Shown here: piece by piece, positions 6,770 to 10,584 of the stretch
Layout of the letters: the number at the start of each line of letters is the position of its first letter
Position numbering within the stretch: position 1 is the first letter of the stretch
NCBI GenBank assembly: GCA_030040815.1
Contig: JASHSZ010000686.1
Coordinates: 1 to 10,584 of the forward strand
Source: Streptosporangiaceae bacterium
GTDB lineage: Bacteria > Actinomycetota > Actinomycetes > Streptosporangiales > Streptosporangiaceae
Direction of reading: 5' to 3'
Length of the DNA: 10,584 nt
Translations under genes and position numbers: made by a program
Notes under the pieces: generated by a model
Told to the model about the DNA's origin: nothing
Seen by the model: only the letters and a program-made list of their open reading frames with translations
Databases searched by the model: none

Positions 6770-7558
6770 TCAGATCGTGAACCGGAGGTTCCTCGCCGCG
6801 TGGCCGCCCAGCTCACGGTCGCCGGTCAGCCGCACTTTGCCGGTGTCGAGTTGGGTTTGGGGGTCGATGCGGCCTGCGGCTAGCTGGATGAAGGTCGTCG
6901 AGTCGGTGGTCAGTTCCACGGTGGGGTTCGCCAGTTCGTCAACGTGGCGGGCGCGGCCGTCGACGATCACGGCGATGTCGCGGTGAAGCGGGCCGGTGAG
7001 GTGGAACACGATGCTTTTGCCGTCGGGCAGGCCGACCTTCTTGCCGACGATGTAGCCGATCGAGCTCACCACCTGACCCAGGGCGATCTCGGCGCGCGAC
7101 CCGCCGTCGTCGGTAGACCAGCCGAGTGGCGTGGTGATGTCGCGTTCGTGTACCCAGAAGTCGAAGATCCGGATCTCGAGGAACTGACCGTAGGTTTTCG
7201 GGCCGATCGGCGTCCACGACGGCCGCAGCACGTCGTCTGCGCTCAGCCGGGCCAGGTCGGCGCGCCGCGCGGCGAAGATCTCGGTGATGCGGCTCGCGAA
7301 GGCCTTGGCATCGAGCGTTCTTATTTCCTGCTGGTACGGCCCGATCCGGTCAACCGGCGCGACTTCCGCGGCGCTGGACGGCAGCCAGCCGGCCATGACC
7401 CGCTCCATCATGCCCAGGTGTGCCACGACGTCGCGGGCGGTCCAGTCCGGGCACAGCGACTGGGTCTGCCACTGCGCGCAGTCCAGCCGCGCGCACACGG
7501 ACTCGATGGCGTCGTAGCACTGCTCGAGGCTGGCGCGGAGGCTGGTCGGATCGGTCAC
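6770..7558 (-). CDS. Maleylpyruvate isomerase/DinB-fold family protein (TIGR03083-like), possibly mycothiol-dependent
   Basis: 262 aa from GTG 7558, chosen because AAGGAG lies 5 nt upstream; the frame stays open to 7585 but those extra residues look unrelated. The N-terminal half has the four-helix DinB/MDMPI_N pattern: CPDWTARDVVAHLGMMERV with H47, and FLEIRIFDFWVHERDI with H137. These correspond to metal ligands of mycothiol-dependent maleylpyruvate isomerase; D133 stands where that enzyme has Glu. The C-terminal half (about 175-262) resembles the SCP2-like MDMPI_C domain, with TVELTTDSTTFIQLAAGR and TGDRELGGHAARNLRF. The family includes a few characterised mycothiol-dependent enzymes and many of unknown function. 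No gentisate genes are nearby, so the isomerase reaction should not be assumed. It is probably cytoplasmic. Confidence 0.8.
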   Translation of the reverse strand: MTDPTSLRASLEQCYDAIESVCARLDCAQWQTQSLCPDWTARDVVAHLGMMERVMAGWLPSSAAEVAPVDRIGPYQQEIRTLDAKAFASRITEIFAARRADLARLSADDVLRPSWTPIGPKTYGQFLEIRIFDFWVHERDITTPLGWSTDDGGSRAEIALGQVVSSIGYIVGKKVGLPDGKSIVFHLTGPLHRDIAVIVDGRARHVDELANPTVELTTDSTTFIQLAAGRIDPQTQLDTGKVRLTGDRELGGHAARNLRFTI

Positions 7559-7563
7559 GTGCG

Positions 7564-7569
7564 CTCCTT
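7564..7569 (-). promoter_or_regulatory. Ribosome binding site deciding the start of the MDMPI-like gene
   Basis: AAGGAG on the minus strand, 5 nt before GTG 7558. It lies inside the longer open frame, which argues against the upstream start at 7585. Confidence 0.65.
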
Positions 7570-7592
7570 CGCTCCCGAATACCAAGGACGCG

Positions 7593-7598
7593 ACCCTA
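7593..7598 (-). promoter_or_regulatory. Possible -10 element for the MDMPI-like gene
   Basis: TAGGGT on the minus strand matches TANNNT and would give a leader of roughly 25-30 nt that includes the Shine-Dalgarno. It sits in the 72-nt gap after the stop of the unrecognised 208-aa gene. The -35 region is not convincing. Confidence 0.3.
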
Positions 7599-7630
7599 TC
7601 GCGTGCGGGCGTGCAGGCCTGCGCCTTGTG

Positions 7631-8257
7631 TCAGCGCCAGCGCTCGAGCACCGGTGCCAGCAACAGCGCCTGATAACCGAACCTGGGCGGGTGCAACGGC
7701 AGGGCAGTGCCGAGCGCGATGGCCGTGTACCGGACGCCGCTCCACTGCCGGCCGTCGCCGATGACCGTGCCCTCGACGTCGAATCTGGCCGCCGGTTCGC
7801 GGACCAGCGGCGTCGGCTCCGGGCCGTTCCACACCTCGAGCAGTAGCCGCTGACTGTCGCCCCCCGGCAGCCCTTCGGCGGGCAGCGTGCCCAGCACGGT
7901 CGTGAGCTCGAGGGAATCCACCTTCCGGGCGTGCCAGTCGCGGAAGTCACGGCGCGCAGCGAGCTCGAAGAACGAGCGCCTGCTGGGGAAGCCGACCACT
8001 CCGACCCGGTGCCAGTCCGGCGAGCTGGCAACCACGATGGCGGCGAGGCAGGGCGCGGCACCCACGGCGGTTAGCAGCGGAATCGGCGCGAAGTCGCTGA
8101 CGTTATCCTGGCCGAGCGCGGGTAAACCGCGCGGGCTGGTGTCAGTTCCCGGCCGGAACCTGGTGAGCCCGAGCATGTAGATGGGCCCGTCGGCGTCATC
8201 AGCCGTCTCCCGCAGCCGCATCGCATAGTCGGCGTCGATCAGTCCGTACCTCGGCAC
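7631..8257 (-). CDS. Conserved-looking protein of unknown function, possible ferredoxin-like (DUF1330-type) fold
   Basis: 208 aa, not confidently recognised. The pattern IYMLGLTRFRPG (26-37), then DWHRVGVVGFPSRRSFFELAARRDFRDWHARKV (81-113) and LELTTVLGTLP, resembles the strand-helix-strand layout of DUF1330/dimeric alpha-beta barrel proteins. A second, weaker module may follow (RLLLEVWNG..., 137-145; VRYTAIALG, 175-183). No signal peptide or membrane segment is evident. GTG 8257 has no Shine-Dalgarno, but TAGCGT lies 7 nt upstream on the minus strand, suggesting a leaderless message. The gene is downstream of kynureninase on the same strand with a 47-nt gap, so it may be partly co-transcribed with it. 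Coding is supported by its length and by its strand order with kynU. The fold call is a guess from pattern. Confidence 0.6.
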   Translation of the reverse strand: MPRYGLIDADYAMRLRETADDADGPIYMLGLTRFRPGTDTSPRGLPALGQDNVSDFAPIPLLTAVGAAPCLAAIVVASSPDWHRVGVVGFPSRRSFFELAARRDFRDWHARKVDSLELTTVLGTLPAEGLPGGDSQRLLLEVWNGPEPTPLVREPAARFDVEGTVIGDGRQWSGVRYTAIALGTALPLHPPRFGYQALLLAPVLERWR

Positions 8258-8264
8258 CGCTCAC

Positions 8265-8270
8265 ACGCTA
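8265..8270 (-). promoter_or_regulatory. -10 element of a probable leaderless transcript (208-aa gene)
   Basis: On the minus strand TAGCGT is followed by seven bases and GTG 8257, with no Shine-Dalgarno in that gap. This is the leaderless geometry also seen at guaA, kynU and the PIG-L gene. It lies in the 47-nt space after the kynU stop. Confidence 0.4.
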
Positions 8271-8304
8271 GGGACGCCTGCCGAGGGTGTCAATGTCCGC
8301 TGCG

Positions 8305-9570
8305 CTAGGAAACGAGCGGTTGCTCGGGTGGTATGTCGGCGTAGGACTTGCTCGCGGCGATCTCCCGGAGCCTGTCCATGGCATTCCATATGTGGGTGAA
8401 GGACGTGAAGAGGGGAACGGGCCCGATCCGGATGCGGTCGGGCGTCCGGTAGTCAACGACGACCCCGGTCCGCAGCAGCGCCTGGCTGAGCTGCCGCGCG
8501 TCGTCATGATGCAGGCTGACGTGGCCGCCGCGGCGAGCGGCCGTGCGCGGTGAGGCGACGGTGAAACCGAGCGGCGCGAGCCACTCGTCGGCCAGCGCGA
8601 TGAGGTAGTCAGTCAGCGCGACGCTCTTCGCGCGCAGCTGCGGCATGCCCGCCTCGGCCAGCAACCGGGCGCCTTCCTCCACCGCGACGGCTCCCATAAT
8701 GTCCGGCGTCCCGGTCAGGAACGCGTTCATGCCCGGCGCCGGGTCGTAACGCGGGCCCATCTCGAACTGATCCCGCTGACCAAACCAGCCCCAGATCGGC
8801 TGCCGGAGCTGATGCTGCAGCTCGTCGCGGACGTACAGCAGGGCAGGCGCACCCGGACCGGCATTGACGTATTTGTAGGTACAGCCGACGGCCAGGTCCG
8901 CGCCGGCGGCGTCGAGTTCGACCGGCACCGCGCCTACCGAGTGGCACACGTCCCACATCGCGAGCGCTCCGGCCCGGTGGATGAGGTCGGTCAGCTGCGC
9001 CATGTCAGCCAGCGCGCCGCTGCGGTAGGCGACGTGCGACAGCTCGACGACGGCTACTCGGTCGTCGAGGGCCGCCGCGAGGGTTTTTTCGCTGACGCCC
9101 TCGTCGATGTCGGTGTGGATCATCCGCAGCTCGCAGCCGCGCTGCGCCGCGATGCCCTCGAGCACGTACCGATCGGTGGGGAAGTTGTCGTCGTCGGTGA
9201 CGATCACGTCGCGGCCGGGCCGGAAGTCGAGCGCGGCCCACGCCAGCTTGTACACGTTGATAGTCACCGAGTCGCAGACGATGACCTGCCCGGGGGCGGC
9301 ACCGAGCAGCGTCTCGCCCAGCATGTCGCCGGCTTCCCTCGGCAGGTGGATCCACTTGTCCCAGGACCGCACCAGGCCGACGCCCCACTCCTGGTCGACG
9401 ACCTCCGCGATCCTGGCCTGTGTCCGCACCGGTAGCGGCCCGAGCGAGTTGCCGTTCAGGTAGATCACGTCATCCCAGCCGGGCTGCACGAACCTGTCGC
9501 GGAAACGCGCGGTCTGGTCGGCAGCATCCAGGGTCTGGGCATATGACCGATCTGCGGTGAAACTGGTCAC
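8305..9570 (-). CDS. kynU: Kynureninase
   Basis: PLP enzyme cleaving kynurenine to anthranilate and alanine (or 3-hydroxykynurenine to 3-hydroxyanthranilate) in tryptophan breakdown, in the cytoplasm; 421 aa, normal length. Visible signatures are IYLNGNSLGPLP (36-47), the PLP-phosphate region SVTINVYKL (101-109), DDDNFPTDRYV (126-136), WDVCHSVGAVPVEL with D207 and H210, and the PLP lysine K233 in GCTYKYVNAGPG. Later come WGWFGQ (260-265), FLTGTPDI (284-291) and RGGHVSLHH. The start is GTG 9570, with TACAGT six bases upstream and no Shine-Dalgarno, so leaderless expression is likely. The divergent neighbour is a PIG-L deacetylase only 68 bp away. Tryptophan dioxygenase and kynurenine formamidase genes are not in view, so the source of kynurenine is unknown here. 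Confidence 0.93.
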   Translation of the reverse strand: MTSFTADRSYAQTLDAADQTARFRDRFVQPGWDDVIYLNGNSLGPLPVRTQARIAEVVDQEWGVGLVRSWDKWIHLPREAGDMLGETLLGAAPGQVIVCDSVTINVYKLAWAALDFRPGRDVIVTDDDNFPTDRYVLEGIAAQRGCELRMIHTDIDEGVSEKTLAAALDDRVAVVELSHVAYRSGALADMAQLTDLIHRAGALAMWDVCHSVGAVPVELDAAGADLAVGCTYKYVNAGPGAPALLYVRDELQHQLRQPIWGWFGQRDQFEMGPRYDPAPGMNAFLTGTPDIMGAVAVEEGARLLAEAGMPQLRAKSVALTDYLIALADEWLAPLGFTVASPRTAARRGGHVSLHHDDARQLSQALLRTGVVVDYRTPDRIRIGPVPLFTSFTHIWNAMDRLREIAASKSYADIPPEQPLVS

Positions 9571-9576
9571 GTATTC

Positions 9577-9582
9577 ACTGTA
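9577..9582 (-). promoter_or_regulatory. -10 element of a probable leaderless kynU transcript
   Basis: Minus-strand TACAGT, then GAATAC, then GTG 9570: a TANNNT hexamer ending six bases before the start codon, with no Shine-Dalgarno. No clear -35 is seen. It is divergent from the PIG-L promoter, 44 bp away. Confidence 0.45.
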
Positions 9583-9626
9583 ACCTGCGGGCCCGCGGCC
9601 AGCCGACGCCCCTGCCGGGTGCGCCG

Positions 9627-9632
9627 TAAGAT
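9627..9632 (+). promoter_or_regulatory. -10 element of a probable leaderless PIG-L deacetylase transcript
   Basis: TAAGAT, then CAACGG, then ATG 9639: the same TANNNT-N6-start geometry as guaA and kynU, with no Shine-Dalgarno. CCGACG at 9603-9608 could be a weak -35 with an 18-nt spacer. Confidence 0.45.
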
Positions 9633-9638
9633 CAACGG

Positions 9639-10361
9639 ATGGCCGACCAACACGACGTCGTCTCCCGCGTCCTGGTTATCGCCGCGCACCCCGACGACGT
9701 CGACTTCGGCTCGGCCGGCACCGTCGCCCAGTGGGTGGAGGAAGGCGTCGCCGTCGCCTACTGCCTCGTGACCAACGGCGAGGCTGGCGGCAGCGACCGG
9801 TCGGTCAGCCGCGCGGACATGGTGGCAATCCGGCAGGCCGAGCAGACCGCAGCTGCGAAGCAGGTGGGCGTGCACGACCTGCACTTCCTTGGTTATCCCG
9901 ACGGTCAGGTCGAACCGACCCTGGCGTTGCGGCGCGACCTTGCCCGGATCATCCGGCAGCTGCGCCCGCAGCGCGTCGTGTGTCCGTCTCCCGAGCGTAA
10001 CTACGCGCGGCTGGGGGTGAGTCATCCCGATCACCGGGCGGTAGGCTCGGCCACGCTCGATGCTGTCTACCCGGACGCCCGCAACCCGTTCGCATTCCCC
10101 GAACTGCTGGCGACCGAGAAGCTCGAGCCGTGGTCGGTCCGGGAGATATGGATCGCGGGCAGCCCCACACCGGACCGCTACGTGGACATTACCGACACCT
10201 TCCCCAGGAAGGCGGCCGCGCTGCGCTGTCACGTCAGCCAGATCGGCGACCCGGACGGCCTCGAGGTCAGGCTTCGGGGCTGGCTTGGCCAGGCTGCGGT
10301 CGCGGGCGGCCTGCCCGAGGGCAGGCTGGCCGAAGTCTTCCAGGTGCTGTACGTCGGCTGA
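9639..10361 (+). CDS. PIG-L (LmbE-like) family zinc N-deacetylase
   Basis: 240 aa; metal-dependent deacetylase family acting on N-acetyl or N-acyl sugars and related compounds. Relatives include the mycothiol enzymes MshB and Mca and antibiotic-pathway deacetylases. The N-terminal Rossmann-like strand runs into AAHPDDVDFG, with H17 and D20 as expected zinc ligands and D19 as the likely base. HPDH at 129-132 supplies the third ligand. TNGEAGG (45-51) and YPDG (86-89) are also family-typical. The protein is shorter than MshB (about 300 aa), so it should not be called MshB without a tree; the substrate is unknown. The start ATG 9639 lacks a Shine-Dalgarno and has a -10 six bases upstream. No signal peptide is seen, so it is probably cytoplasmic. 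It is divergent from kynU and is followed by a coxS-like gene after 155 nt. Confidence 0.88.
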   Translation: MADQHDVVSRVLVIAAHPDDVDFGSAGTVAQWVEEGVAVAYCLVTNGEAGGSDRSVSRADMVAIRQAEQTAAAKQVGVHDLHFLGYPDGQVEPTLALRRDLARIIRQLRPQRVVCPSPERNYARLGVSHPDHRAVGSATLDAVYPDARNPFAFPELLATEKLEPWSVREIWIAGSPTPDRYVDITDTFPRKAAALRCHVSQIGDPDGLEVRLRGWLGQAAVAGGLPEGRLAEVFQVLYVG

Positions 10362-10453
10362 CCTGCAGTGCGGCGACGCGTTCCCGGCAAGCTCTGGTAC
10401 GCCGCTTCCGCCCGGCCTAGGTTTGGCCACATGCGTATCGGGTCACACCGGAT

Positions 10454-10467
10454 CTGGTTATAACCGG
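10454..10467. promoter_or_regulatory. Near-palindrome with GTTATAAC core upstream of the coxS-like gene
   Basis: CTGGTTATAACCGG has a perfect 10-bp centre (GGTTATAACC) and one mismatched outer pair. Its centre is about 57 nt before ATG 10517. TATAAC (10459-10464) could serve as a -10, though no -35 is evident. It shares its core with 3166-3179. TTGGCCA occurs on both sides, at 10424-10430 and 10468-10474. Confidence 0.35.
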
Positions 10468-10502
10468 TTGGCCAGGCGCAAGGTCGCATCTGGAATGTTC
10501 AC

Positions 10503-10509
10503 GGAGGTG
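10503..10509 (+). promoter_or_regulatory. Ribosome binding site of the coxS-like gene
   Basis: GGAGGTG, 7 nt before ATG 10517, is the strongest Shine-Dalgarno in the right half of the window. It fixes the start of the truncated gene and contrasts with the leaderless starts nearby. Confidence 0.75.
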
Positions 10510-10516
10510 TCACTGA

Positions 10517-10584
10517 ATGACGCACATCACCGTCACGGTCGACGGCGTCAGCTACGCCGATGACGTCGAACCCCGCCTGCTGCT
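10517..10584 (+). CDS. [2Fe-2S] subunit of an aerobic CO dehydrogenase/xanthine dehydrogenase-type molybdenum hydroxylase (N-terminus only)
   Basis: Only the first 22 codons are in the window; the gene runs off the right edge. MTHITVTVDGVSY followed by DDVEPRLLL matches the opening of CoxS/CutS-type small subunits, where a beta-hairpin (ITVTVDG) leads to VEPR-LLL just before the plant-type ferredoxin cysteine motif. These subunits pass electrons from the molybdenum cofactor subunit to the FAD subunit. The cysteines themselves are not visible, so this rests on the N-terminal pattern. The ATG has an excellent Shine-Dalgarno. Partner L and M subunits are expected to the right, and substrate (CO, purine or another aromatic) cannot be judged from this piece. 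Confidence 0.75.
   Translation, partial: MTHITVTVDGVSYADDVEPRLL

Noticed and set aside
7613..7622. GCAGGCCTGC palindrome after the 208-aa gene as a terminator or operator
   Set aside because: No loop and no T-run, and such short GC palindromes are common here by chance.
9587..9596. GCGGGCCCGC palindrome between kynU and the PIG-L gene as an operator
   Set aside because: Ten-base GC-only palindromes are expected by chance many times in a 10-kb GC-rich window, and there is no second copy nearby.
1..10584. A new defence, mobile or biosynthetic system
   Set aside because: No toxin/antitoxin pair, nuclease, recombinase, reverse transcriptase, phage gene, repeat array or biosynthetic core enzyme was seen; most genes belong to known metabolic families.

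Overview
The window is from a high-GC actinobacterium. The evidence is dense GC-rich coding, frequent GTG starts, actinobacterial-type GuaA, Icd and LDH-like Mdh proteins, a mycothiol-type DinB/MDMPI protein, an MshB-like PIG-L deacetylase, and several -10 hexamers (TANNNT) placed 6-7 nt before a start codon, typical of leaderless actinobacterial transcripts. No transposase, integrase, CRISPR array, tRNA or rRNA was seen. It reads as an ordinary chromosomal, mostly housekeeping segment. I do not see a convincing new multi-gene system.

Left part (1-1861, + strand): the 3' two-thirds of an NADP isocitrate dehydrogenase gene, then a complete malate dehydrogenase gene 52 nt downstream, a TCA-cycle pair. 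It converges on an M20 amidohydrolase/peptidase (1870-3087, - strand). A 306-nt divergent intergenic region (3088-3393) separates that gene from a CNNM/CBS/CorC membrane protein (3394-4689, +). The region holds a GTTATAAC palindrome, one copy of a repeated dyad element and a hairpin.

Middle (4690-7558): a small two-TM membrane protein (-), a divergent region with stem-loops and a second copy of the dyad, then guaA (GMP synthase, +), which converges on an MDMPI/DinB-type protein (-).

Right part (7559-10584): an unrecognised 208-aa protein and kynureninase (both -, each with its own apparent leaderless promoter), a divergent PIG-L deacetylase (+), and the first 22 codons of a [2Fe-2S] CoxS-type subunit of a molybdenum hydroxylase (+), cut by the window edge. 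Kynureninase stands without kynA/kynB in view.

The most useful leads are regulatory: a 15-bp identical dyad (GTCA-N6-TGAC) in two divergent promoter regions, a rare AT-rich palindrome (GTTATAAC) seen only in two intergenic regions, four leaderless-type promoters with near-constant geometry, and alternative stems upstream of guaA.
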